NCBI GenBank assembly: GCA_013365365.1
Contig: JABVXU010000775.1
Span: forward strand, 1 to 21,048
DNA length: 21,048 nucleotides
Source of the DNA: Cruorifilaria tuberocauda
Taxonomy: Eukaryota > Nematoda > Chromadorea > Rhabditida > Onchocercidae
Direction of reading: 5' to 3'
Each line of letters begins with the position of its first letter. Positions within the stretch are counted from its first letter, which is position 1. The notes under the pieces were generated by a model that was not told where the DNA came from, did no database searches, and was given only the letters and a program-made list of their open reading frames with translations. Below, piece by piece: positions 1-10,200 of this stretch. Position numbers and translations under genes: made by a program.

Positions 1-799
1 AAAACTATTATTTCAATAATAATTTAATTAAGAAAAATTTAAAAGTATAAATAATATAAAAAAAAAACTATGATCACGATAGAGAATACATTTATTCGCT
101 ATCATTACTGAAATTAATAGTATAAAAAAATTATTGTAAAGAAGTAAAAAAAAATCTATTAGATTATATTCTATCCTATAATCAAGTTTATAATTTCATG
201 ATTTTATCACTTGATATATTTCATTTTAAGCGATCAAAAAATTAAAAAGAATGATAATTTTTCTTATCACACTTAGAGGTCAATCTTATTGAACTCCATT
301 TACACTTAATATCACACTCAGAGGTCAATCTTATTGAACTCCATTTACACTTAATATCACACTTAGAGGTCAATCTTATTGAACTCCAATCACACTTAAT
401 ATCACACTTAGAGGTCAATCTTATTGAACTCCAATCACACTTAATATAACTTTCAAATATATTTTAGCACTTCTTATATTTCGAATGATAATTTTTCTTC
501 TCACACTTAGAGGTCAATCTTATTGAACTCTAATTACAATAACTTTCATATATGATTTTATCACTTCTTGTATTTCATATTAAGCGAAATCATATTTCAA
601 ATTTCATATTTAACTTATATTTCATATTAAGCGATGATAGTCTTTCTTATCTTATTTACATTATCACACTTAGAGATTAATCGTGAAATTTCAATTATAC
701 ACAAACACAATAATCCTAAAATTAATGCTGAAAGTTACCTAATGAGGATTATTTCAGGTAAGTTTTAAAATATTTCAATTAAAGGACGAAAAATTTTAG
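1..799. other. AT-rich DNA 5' of the first recognisable coiled-coil exon, probably intron
   Basis: The stretch holds no exon I can defend. It contains a 45-bp tandem array (265-444), one isolated degenerate copy near 500-530 and a fragment near 661-680. At 745-763 a good acceptor (ATTATTTCAG) abuts a perfect donor (GTAAGTTTT). The phase needed by the exon at 800 would allow only a 23-nt microexon, 735-757, behind a weak acceptor at 733-734, because a TGA at 729-731 blocks that frame further upstream. I did not include the microexon in the gene model. The segment is most likely an intron of the downstream coiled-coil gene. Confidence 0.5.
265..444. repeat. 45-bp tandem repeat, four copies, plus degenerate outliers
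   Basis: Four head-to-tail copies of exactly 45 bp start at 265, 310, 355 and 400. Each carries the core CACACTTAGAGGTCAATC followed by TTATTGAACTCC. Copies 1 and 2 share a CCATTTACA variant and copies 3 and 4 share CCAATCACA, which suggests stepwise duplication of pairs. A fifth diverged copy sits at about 501-530, preceded by the same GAATGATAATTTTTCTT lead-in seen before copy 1. A stub lies at 661-680. Confidence 0.9.
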
Positions 800-3700
800 T
801 TCGTACAAGAATACCACTTCCTGGGAGAAATTAGTGGATGAATTGGAAAGTCGCGGTGTACTGTTAAGCGAAGAGAAGAAAATGTATGAGGAAAAGCTAT
901 TAGCTGAAGCACAAGCACGCCAGGAGGAACATAGTCGTTATTTGGTTCGATTCATTCTATTGAATTTTTCAAATTTTAAATTTAAATTTAATTTTCATAA
1001 TATAATTTCTTTCGGAATGATTTTCAATTTCTCAAAAAAAAAACTTTTCCATGTAATATAATCAAAAAGGTATTGTAATGAAGAAATGTAGTTGATAATT
1101 TTAATTTTTGAATAATTTTAATAAAAATATATTTTATTTTTTTCGATACTTAGAAATGATAAAATGTTAATTAGATTAATACTTGTTAAGAGAAGTAATG
1201 ATAGAGTATCGATCAAAGTAATACAGAGTACTTGTTAAGAGAAGTAATGATAAAGTATCGATTAAAGTAATACAGAGTAGTTGATAAGAGAAGTAATACA
1301 GAATACTTGTTAAGAGAAGTAATACAGAATATTTGTTAAGAGAAGTAATACAGAATACTTGTTAAGAGAAGTAATGATAAAGTATCGATCAAAGTAATAC
1401 AGAGTACTTGTTAAGAGAAGTAATGATAGAGTATCGATCAAAGTAATACAGAATACTTGTTAAGAGAAGTAATACAGAATATTTGTTAAGAGAAGAAATT
1501 TCAATATCGCTTTTTTCTTAAGTATCATGAAAAGTGATTATTGGTAATTGATTGATTGGAAAAGAATGGCAGTTGTTTACAGATTGATCTTATCATATCA
1601 TACTTCTAATTTGATTACCTTTAACCTTATCATCATTACAGTGTCTTGAACGAGCAAAAGATGAATTGGAGAGAGAACGAGAAAGATTAATTCGAATGAC
1701 AAGAAAATTAAAGGATGATTTACAAAGTGTAAAAAAGTTAGCCATAACTTACTTAATTAACTTTAATTTAACTTTAATTAATTATAAAAAAAAACTTTAA
1801 CTTTAATTAATTATTTAATTTGAATTAAATTCAATTTGCCCATAGCTTACTTAATTAACTTGAATTAATTGTTTAATTTCAGTTACAATTAACCTTACTC
1901 CCTCTCTCTCTCTCTCTCTCTTTTTCTCCTTTTTAATTTCTAAATAAACTTTCATTTTTTTTTAAAATTTTTGTTTAAAAGTTTTTTTTTTGTTTTTTTG
2001 CAATTGCTCATTCATTTTCATGAAATAATTAAATCAATTCATCAAGAAAAAAAAGTATGAAAATTTTAACAGTGAATTGAAAATTACGAATGAAACGAAG
2101 CGAACATTGGAGCAGGAAAAAATTTCACTAAATGCTAAAACTGAACATCTTGTCAGTAACATGCAGGTGAGTAATTCATCCAATTTAATTTATAAACTCG
2201 GCAAGGTCAAATAGGAAAATTGAGAAAAAAGAATTTTATGATTTTAAAAATTCAGGTAAATTAATTGCTATCGTTATCATTTTGACAGTTTATGCGTTTA
2301 AAGAATTTTCGCTAAAATATAAATGAATGAGTAAAAATTCAATCCAAAATTACTCTAAGTATTAATTAACAAACTTGAATTGAGTTGAAAATTGAAATTG
2401 GAATTGAATTGAATATTGAAAATTCAAGAATTAAATAGAAGAGAATTGAAAATTAAATTGAAAACAATTTACTATGTGTAATTATGTATAATTCCTAACT
2501 TATAATTAATTTAGTTCATTAATAGTTGAAATAATTTTTACCTGTAAAAAATTTAGAAAATTCAAACTTTCAAAAAATAAAAAATTGATCGAATAATCAA
2601 TTGATAATCAATTGATTAATTATCTATAACTTAATTATCTGTAATTAATTAATCAATAATATAATTACTTACAATTTTTACTGAGGACAAATTTATAGTT
2701 TACATTTTTTTTTTCAAACTTGTCTAAACAATAAACAAAATCTATAACTTTGATCATTTTGAAATGCACAAATAATAAAGCAATGACATTGCAATAAAGT
2801 ACTTGTAACTAAGTGTTTAAGTAAAAAATGACTATAAAATTAATAAATTAACAAACTACTATAAGTTTATAAGGATTATAAGTTACAAGCTTTCGTATTA
2901 TAAGCTTATATAAGCTTTATAGTGAATTATATAGTAATTATAAGCTTTCATAAGCTTTATAGTAATTATAAGCTTTCTAGAAACTTTTATTTTATAGTTT
3001 ACATTTCTTTTTCCAAATTTGTCCAAAACAACAAAACAAATATATAACTTTGATCATTTTGAAATGCATAAGTGATAAGACACAGCATAAGTGATATAAA
3101 TTTTCTAAAAGTTATGCTTTACTTGTAATAACTTATAATTACTTATAACTTTATTATGCTTACTACTTTTTTTACTTATAGTTTTACGTTTTTTTACTTA
3201 TAATTACTTATAATTATGACTTATAATAATTACTTATAATAAAAATGAATATATAGCTTTATTTATAATAACTTATAATTACTTATAACTTTATTATATA
3301 ACTTTTTTACTTGTAGTTTTACGTTTTTTTTATTTGTAATTACCTATAAGTATAACTTATAATAATTACTTATAATAAAAATGAATATATGGCTTTATTT
3401 ATAATAACTTATAATTACTTATAACTTTGTTATGCTTATAACTTCTTTTTACTTATATTTTTACTCTTTTTTTACTTATTATTACTTATAAATATAACTT
3501 ATGATAATTACTTATCATAATAATGAATATATACCATATAACTCCATTATTTTACAGTCGCTTAATTTGGAGAAATCAAAAATTGAGGAGCAAGTATCAA
3601 CGATTATCAGAGAACGTGAAAAGTTTTTGCTTGAAAATCAAAACTTATCAACTGTGACATGTCAATTGAAAAATCGTTTAATGGAAATTGAAACAAAAAC

Positions 3701-6116
3701 GAATTGTATTTTAGCGGAGAAGGAACGTGTTGAAGCGATGTATGTATGATTATTGATTGATCACTTTTTTTTATTTCATTATCTAGTTATCATGGATGAT
3801 AGAAATTTCATTCAGGATTACGATAATTTAATTTTTACTCGAAAATTTCACTCATTCAATAATAATTTATGAAGTATGATAATTAATATTGAATATAAAG
3901 TAATCAATTGATTACTTATCTATAACTTGTAATTATCTATAGTAAGTATCAGTATAATATGAATAATTATTCATAATAAGTATAATTTAATGAATATAGC
4001 AAATTATCAATAATTATCATTATCAATTATTCTCGTTATTAATAAATATGATAATAATATTAAATATATATGATAATATGATATGATAAATATATATGAT
4101 AATATCATGATATGATGAGATGACGTGACATACATGATAATATATAAAGCAAAAATTAAATGATAATAATAATAAATAATGATAATAATAATAAATAATG
4201 ATAATAATAATAAATGATAATAATAATAAATATAATAATAAATGATAATAATAATATAATAAATAATACTAAAGTAATGATAATAATAATAAATATAATA
4301 ATAAAATCATGATAAATTAAATGAATAATGATGATTTAATAAATAATTGAAATTTAACAAATATTGTAATTAATTAATTTAAATTTAGGCTTCGTTTAAA
4401 TGAGAAGAAAACAATCGATTTAGAGAAGGAAAGAGAATATTACAACAGTCAAACAATGGAACTTTTAAATTCATTGAAGGTAATTTCTGTTCTTTTCTTT
4501 TTTTCCTCTTCATTTCAAATATTTCATGAAGAATAATTTCGATTCAGGGAAAGTGAAAAATTATCAAAATTATCACTTCACATTTTTTTTGTTTTTTTAA
4601 ATGTTATCAAACAAACTGAACTATCTTCTTCTGTTTACAAAAATCATTTAATGCAGTATCAGTTTTTTTTATTTTCATTATCAATTACTTTCATTATCAG
4701 TATTAGTATCAGTTTAATTAGTTCATTAACCAGTTCACATGCAAAATAAAGTAATTTTATATATAATATAATTTAACTTTATTTATTTTCATATATTTTC
4801 GTTTTGTACTATACATATTTCTTCTCAAATTTTATATTTTAATTTAATTTAATTTTATTTTAATTCGTTATTCTTTCATTACAATTATTATCATTATTTT
4901 GATTGTTAATTATTACCATTATCAATTATTATCATTATCACTTATCACCATTATCACTTATTTTCATTGTTAATTATTACCATTATCAATTATTATCATT
5001 ATCAATTATTACCATTATCATTTATTTTCATCATCACTATTTTCGTTATCAATTATTTTCATTATCAATTACTTTCATCATCATTATTTCCTTTATCAAT
5101 TATTTTCATTATCAAACGTTATAATTATCAATTATCCTCATCATCACTAGCAATTATTTTAATTCGTTTAAAAAAAGAAATAGAGAAAATGTGTGTAAAT
5201 TTCTTCCCCGACCTGATATTTCATATTTCCAGTTTTCTGTTTTGAAACCGGAAAATTTTCAGGAAGTAAGCGAGCAACGTGATATTACGGAAGCTGAATT
5301 AAAAGATGAAGTGATGGCACGGATTGGAGCTGAGAAGCAGCTTCAAGCAGCGGAAAAAGCATTGGAACATTTAGAAACAGCATTAAAATTAACCGGGGCG
5401 CAAATGAGTGAATTACAGGAACACATTATGCCTGATGTTCATAAATTACGAGGTAAAACTGTAATTAGCTTGAAATTTAAAAAAGAATTTCAATAAATTA
5501 AAAGGTGAAATTATGAAGAACTGAAGACAAACTGCGATGTGATACAAATTTAAGTTAAAATTTAAAAATTTAAAATTCTGAAATTAAGTTTTCAAATTGT
5601 ATGATCGATGAAAAGTTATATTAGATTTAATTTTAACTGTATCAGCTTTCTCTTTTTTGTTTTTTTGTTTGTTCGTTATTTCAATATGAAGCAACATGAA
5701 AGCTTAAAATTTACAATTGAAAATTTAGAATTGGAAAATTAAAAAATTGAAATATATTAAAGATATTAATTAATTATTTCAAATTCATATAGACAAGTGA
5801 ATTTCACGCAGGTAAATTTCACGTTTCGACGTTTCGTTTTTTTTTTTTAGAATTTTTCGAACAATGTGCCGAAGTATCGAAAATGGATGCAAATCGACCA
5901 ATTATTATGCGAAATGCTATGCATGCACGTCGTTCGTTAAGACGTAGCAAAACACGTATACGTGGTTCATTACGACGTAAATTAGCACCAACTATTACAA
6001 CGCAATCATTATCTGCAACAACAACATATAGTAGCACTGGTGTATCATTAATCGAAATGTCAAATCCGGATGAACCAATACCAAAAATTGAACCAAATAG
6101 TTTAATGCATCTATGA
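800..6116 (+). CDS. Long coiled-coil protein, PLEKHD1-like (3' part of gene, seven exons)
   Basis: Exons 800-944, 1642-1736, 2073-2166, 3558-3739, 4389-4479, 5263-5452 and 5851-6116 join in one open frame of 353 codons plus TGA (the first base completes a split codon). From SWEKLVDELESRG onward about 270 residues are almost pure heptad coiled coil rich in E, K, L and Q (CLERAKDELERERERL; ITEAELKDEVMARIGAEKQL). The end of the coil (HKLREFFEQCAEVSKMDANR) leads into an Arg-rich stretch (ARRSLRRSKTRIRGSLRRK), a Ser/Thr-rich linker and the terminus NSLMHL. The coil followed by an R-E-F-F-E-Q-C-like segment and a basic tail resembles PLEKHD1 family proteins as I remember them, and a myosin-tail or other coiled-coil protein is the alternative. 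A PH domain, if present, lies upstream of the window. Donors of the first two introns (TTG|GTTCGA, AA|GTTAGC) are weak; the rest are good. The PLEKHD1 assignment itself is only moderately certain. Confidence 0.82.
1181..1495. repeat. Compound minisatellite with 49-bp (L) and 26-bp (S) units
   Basis: Units start at 1181 L, 1230 L, 1279 S, 1305 S, 1331 S, 1357 L, 1406 L, 1455 S and 1481 (partial). All begin ACTTGTTAAGAGAAGTAAT or a one- or two-base variant. L differs from S by 23 bp lying between two direct copies of AAGTAAT, so S looks like L after deletion between these short repeats. The array is in the first visible intron of the coiled-coil gene. Confidence 0.92.
1900..1921. repeat. (CT)n microsatellite
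   Basis: An uninterrupted CT run of about ten dinucleotides, followed by a T-rich tract, inside the intron between exons 1642-1736 and 2073-2166. The pyrimidine tract is not followed by a usable exon. Confidence 0.85.
2692..3080. repeat. Diverged direct repeat of about 90 bp at 299-bp spacing
   Basis: A block starting TTTATAGTTTACATTT at 2692 recurs at 2991. Both copies continue through a T-rich stretch, a run of ACAAAATC-like sequence and a shared CTTTGATCATTTTGAAATGC, ending near 2780 and 3080. The DNA between is filled with short TAAGCTTTATAGT-type motifs. It lies in the 1.39-kb intron of the coiled-coil gene. Confidence 0.7.
3126..3540. repeat. 140-bp tandem repeat, three copies, ending at an exon acceptor
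   Basis: Three imperfect copies start with TAATAACTTATAATTACTTA at 3126, 3266 and 3402 (spacing 140 and 136). Each ends with AAAATGAATATAT or a variant. The third copy runs to within about 20 bp of the acceptor at 3556-3557, so the branch-point region of this intron is probably built from repeat sequence. Confidence 0.85.
4161..4317. repeat. AAT/GATAAT microsatellite
   Basis: Dense (GATAATAATAATAAAT)-type iterations in the intron between exons 3558-3739 and 4389-4479, flanked by further GATAATAT-rich DNA back to about 4030. Confidence 0.85.
4885..5130. repeat. ATTATCA-rich simple repeat with a 64-bp duplication
   Basis: Iterated ATTATCAATTATTACC-like words fill this intron segment. A block beginning ATTGTTAATTATTACC at 4902 is repeated at 4966 (64-bp period). 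Apparent reading frames here consist only of I, Y, H, L and S from the repeat and are not genes. Confidence 0.85.
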
Positions 6117-7279
6117 ATATTACAATTCAAATTAATTTTATGCGTAATACACGTTATATGTAAGTTGATAATAAATTCAGGAATTTGAATTGAATTATCA
6201 AATTAGGAAATTAAATATTTGATTGAATACTTATAACCCAAGGAAGACGAGTATTTAATTAAACATTTATTATCTAAGGAAGACGAGTAAGATAATAATT
6301 AATTATTTGCTTAGGAGAATTGCTGCAGAATAATTGAAAAATATTACATTCCTTCTTTTTTTTTTTAACAAATATTTCAATAAATAATCAGGTAATATAA
6401 GAAACATGATAAATTAAAATATGCATATACACCTGACGAATGATAATGATAATCTATCGTAAAATAAATTTTTAATTTTAGAAGACTAAGAAAAAATCTT
6501 CATTGTTCCAATCTAAGCATTGTTTCAATTTACCTGCCAGCTACAGTTGAGTGAAGAGTTTGAAGTTTTATTTTATTTTCTATTTTCATCGATTTAATAA
6601 GTCAATTAATTACTATGATTATTGTTGGATAAGCTTACTTTTTTACTTTAAAACAAATTTTGAATTGTAAACAAACGTTAATATATTTATAAATAGATTG
6701 ATCATTTTCAATAACTTTATGATATAATCCGCTTCAGCTCAGAGATGTAATGAGAGATAAAAATTTGATATTATGATATCGTAGCAATCTCCAAAGTTCT
6801 GCAAGAACTCCAAGAGATACAAAAAGATAATGCCAAGTTGGAACAATTTCAATCATACACAGTTTTAATCGATGAAAGTTTGATTGTGTTACAACTTCAT
6901 AGTTTACATCATGTATATCATGAGGAATGCCCATCAACTGCTATTTCGCTATCCAATCAAATCAACATTACGAAATGAATTATGTTCAATGATTAGGTAA
7001 TTTCAGAAAGGCGTAAAAATATTAAACAAAATATCTCAACCTGTGAAAAAATTAAAACAGCATTCAAGTATAGATAACAATGATAATAAAAAATAGAAAA
7101 TATTATCAAGAAATTCCCATGCGACATAAAATGTGAAGAGTGAACAAGTAACAATAGAAAATCAGAAGAACAAGGAAAACCAAGTAAACAAGATTCAATA
7201 CGAAAAACTTCTTTGAATAACGAATTAAAATTTTGGTTTTCTATTAAAAACAGAATCTCATTTGAGAATAAAAATCGAT
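6117..7279. other. Convergent intergenic region (3' ends of the coiled-coil gene and IDE)
   Basis: Both flanking genes end here. Candidate polyadenylation signals (AATAAA) for the plus-strand gene lie at 6170-6175 and 6379-6384. A short duplication, AAGGAAGACGAGTA, occurs at 6240-6253 and 6276-6289. I find no convincing canonical polyadenylation signal for the minus-strand IDE just past 7280. An open frame at 6769-7096 is listed separately; the rest shows nothing recognisable. Confidence 0.6.
6785..7096 (+). CDS. Possible 3' end of a small unrecognised plus-strand gene
   Basis: A plus-strand frame is open from 6769 to 6978 with no ATG start. It reads ISKVLQELQEIQKDNAKLEQ, a convincing short coiled-coil segment. 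A CGTAG acceptor at 6783-6784 could begin an exon at 6785. A donor CAT|GTATAT at 6912/6913 joins in phase to a good acceptor (GTAATTTCAG) at 7005-7006, followed by a second exon 7007-7096 (KGVKILNKISQPVKKLKQHS, then an Asn/Lys-rich end and TAG). A further upstream exon beginning at 6482 is conceivable. I do not recognise the protein. It could be a small gene, an alternative 3' end of the upstream gene, a decayed fragment, or chance in AT-rich DNA. Confidence 0.25.
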
Positions 7280-10200
7280 TTAAATATCATTGTTCTCCCG
7301 AACTTTCCCACTTTCTTCTCCCGAAGCATGTGGATTAATATTGGCCGCTGGCTGCGGCAGTGGATAAAGTGATAACCGAGATTTGAATACTCTTATATCG
7401 TTTATCCGCTCAGAAGACTGCAAAAACAAATAATTTTAGATGTAAGCAATAGATTTATCAAGAAATATCGAAGGGAATTGAAGGAAAATAAAATAATTAG
7501 TAGCAAATTATGAATGCAATCAATTATGTTTTTTCTGCTTTGATTCTAGAATTTTTTCTACGAGCAAACGAAGGAAGACCTACCCGTACTGTATCACCGG
7601 AAGCATTACATTCACGCTTTGAAACTGTTTCGTCAGTTTCATTATTAGCGTAAACCATTGTACAAAGTTTTCGCCTTTCCGAAGAATTTACCGCAAAATG
7701 TTTGTCAAAGAATTCAATAACATCTGTTTTGGTAAGCTTTCGTAGTATGGGTACTTCAATATCATCTGAAATAACAAGCTGACAAATGCTGGATACATTT
7801 GCTCTGTTCCGCAGCTATTTATTCTTTTTCTATCTCGAAAAACAGAAGGCTTAAAAATTTTGATTTTAAAATTTAAAAATCGTTTGCAGTGCTGTCTTCG
7901 AATAATATCAATCAGTAACTTGTTTTGAGAGGTATAAAAAATGAGTTAAATAAATTACTTCTTTCAAACAAATAAAATCCACTATCGACTTCAGTCCAAT
8001 AACGGCTCGCCTGAGCTTTCATTGTCTTTGGTTTTTCGAGACGTTTAATCGCAAGTGCTTCAACGTTGTCTCGGAATTCATCATCAGACATTTCTTCGAG
8101 ATCAGACTGAAAAGAAGTTACAATTAAAGAAGTCACAACTGTACATTATAACAAAATAGCATGGCTAAATTTTTACCCTGAATTTCATGAGGAAATTTTC
8201 AATTCTTTCTTCCATAAATTCCGGAATATGCTGTCCCTGAATCAGTAATTCGATTCCTTGAACTCCATTGTTTCGTCTAGTTCCCGTATGAACAATATAA
8301 CCTGGAATTTTTTAAATATGCGCATTGCAATTTTATAAATTTGAAATAATAATTTCGTCACAGCCCAAAATTACAGCTAATAGATATACGCAATCACACA
8401 AAAACATTCTGTATAATGAATGAAAAAACCCATATTTCTGGCTACCTAGTTGTTCCGTCGTCCTAAGTTGATTGAAAGCAGGTTCAGCAGCCAACTGCAC
8501 TACCAATTCCAGCAAGACATTTTCTCGAGGGTCTTGTTGACCAGTTTGCATAACATAATTAACGGATGCATTTGGATGTGTTGGTTGAAATGCCTTGTAG
8601 ACATATTGGCATCCTGAAATGGGAAAAAGTTTGAATTTGAATCTTTCAGTTTATCTGGAAAAAATGGAAAATGTGGTGGCACATGACTGAAGTGATGTTA
8701 TTACATATTACATAGCATGATTTCATATGCCATGTTTGCACTTTCAATGTCAAATTAAAAAGATAAAACAATTACTAGCATGATATAACTCAATCGAATA
8801 ATGTAAATTTCACCTTTTGGAATTTCATGCTCTCGACACTGATCCAATTCACTACTGAAGAGATGTCGTGCATCTGGAAGTTCTTTGAACCTTGACACAA
8901 CCTCATGGAGAATTTTGGCAGACTCCTAAAAATCAACTTCCAACTCTTCCAACTATCCAAATGAAAATACTGGAGAAGAACAGAGGATGAAAGTAATTAA
9001 ATATTTCAGAGGAAAATTGATGTTGCAAAAAAACTTACTTTTTCAGTGCTATTGCCATAAATAAGCGCTTCAATTTGCAAAGCTTGTAGAGATTCATGCA
9101 CAAATTTTCGTAGCTTTTCAACCCCACAATCTGGAATAAGATAACTTCTTTACTTTTCTAATAGTAATAACATTTTAATATTATTACGCTGGTTACCAAA
9201 TCGAAATAAAAATATTAGAAATTAAAGAGCACTAACTTTCAGCGCAAGTCAATATTTCCTCTTTACACCATTGTCGACTACCAAGTAGTAACGTAGTATA
9301 ATAGTGAGACTGCATATATGGCTGATTTTGACGAAAATTTCGCAAATTTCGGCAAAAGGTTTCTTTTAATACCTTGTACCGTTCCTCATCTAAATCTCAC
9401 GATCAATTAGCTTAATAAGAATCAGAAAATTAACTAACATTAGAATTTTTAGGATAACTTGAAACTATTCCAGAGCCTATCTAAAGTAAAGTAATCATAA
9501 GATGATTTAAAACTGAGGATATCACTTTTAATCTTATTATCTCGTTCAATCTTATACTTTTACTAGTATTCAAATTAAATTCAAAATGTCCATGTCAATA
9601 CAATAAAGGACACCAATTGCAGAGAAGTTATCAATGAAAAAGATAAAGTTTTTGAGTACAATGAGATATCATGTCTTATGTCAGTTTTTGATCGCTTTAC
9701 TACCTGGAACAAAAGTGATAAACCGCTGAATTAAATCATTGATATATTTTGGCTGCTTCTCATCGTACCCTGATACATGCAAAGTAATGCCATAAGGCTG
9801 CAAATCAAATGATGACTTCAGACCAGCAATATGTGCGTTGTATGTTTCTTCGCTGATAGCATCCTAAAAATGAATTCAGAATTTCGATCGAATTGATATA
9901 TTTCTTACAGAATGATAATAATTAAAAATGGTCTCCAATTAAATGCAATGAAGTTTTTAAAAAATATAAATATGGAACTTTTCAATACGATGATTAGAGG
10001 CAAAAATGCTTTAGCGGCCAATAATAACCGTTACTTGAATATTCTTCATTTTATAAAATGAAATCACCTGCAAGCAGATAACAAACATTGCAGACAGATA
10101 AGAATTCAGAGGATCTGATTGCATCATCGGTGATTTGAAAGCTATTCGAGTATTTAGCTTCGGTAACTTGAAATCATTATCTTGCATAAACCACAGCCGA

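Noticed and set aside
4903..5245. Two overlapping plus-strand frames of 73 and 92 codons
   Set aside because: The translations are I/Y/H/L/S repeats from ATTATCA simple sequence, and the second only clips the region before the true exon acceptor at 5261-5262.
5819..6130. Minus-strand frame of 103 codons
   Set aside because: It is antisense to the last exon of the coiled-coil gene, whose basic tail and phase-correct splice site are well supported.
6734..6937. Minus-strand frame of 67 codons
   Set aside because: Its composition looks like a reverse-strand shadow; the plus strand there has the better, coiled-coil-like reading.
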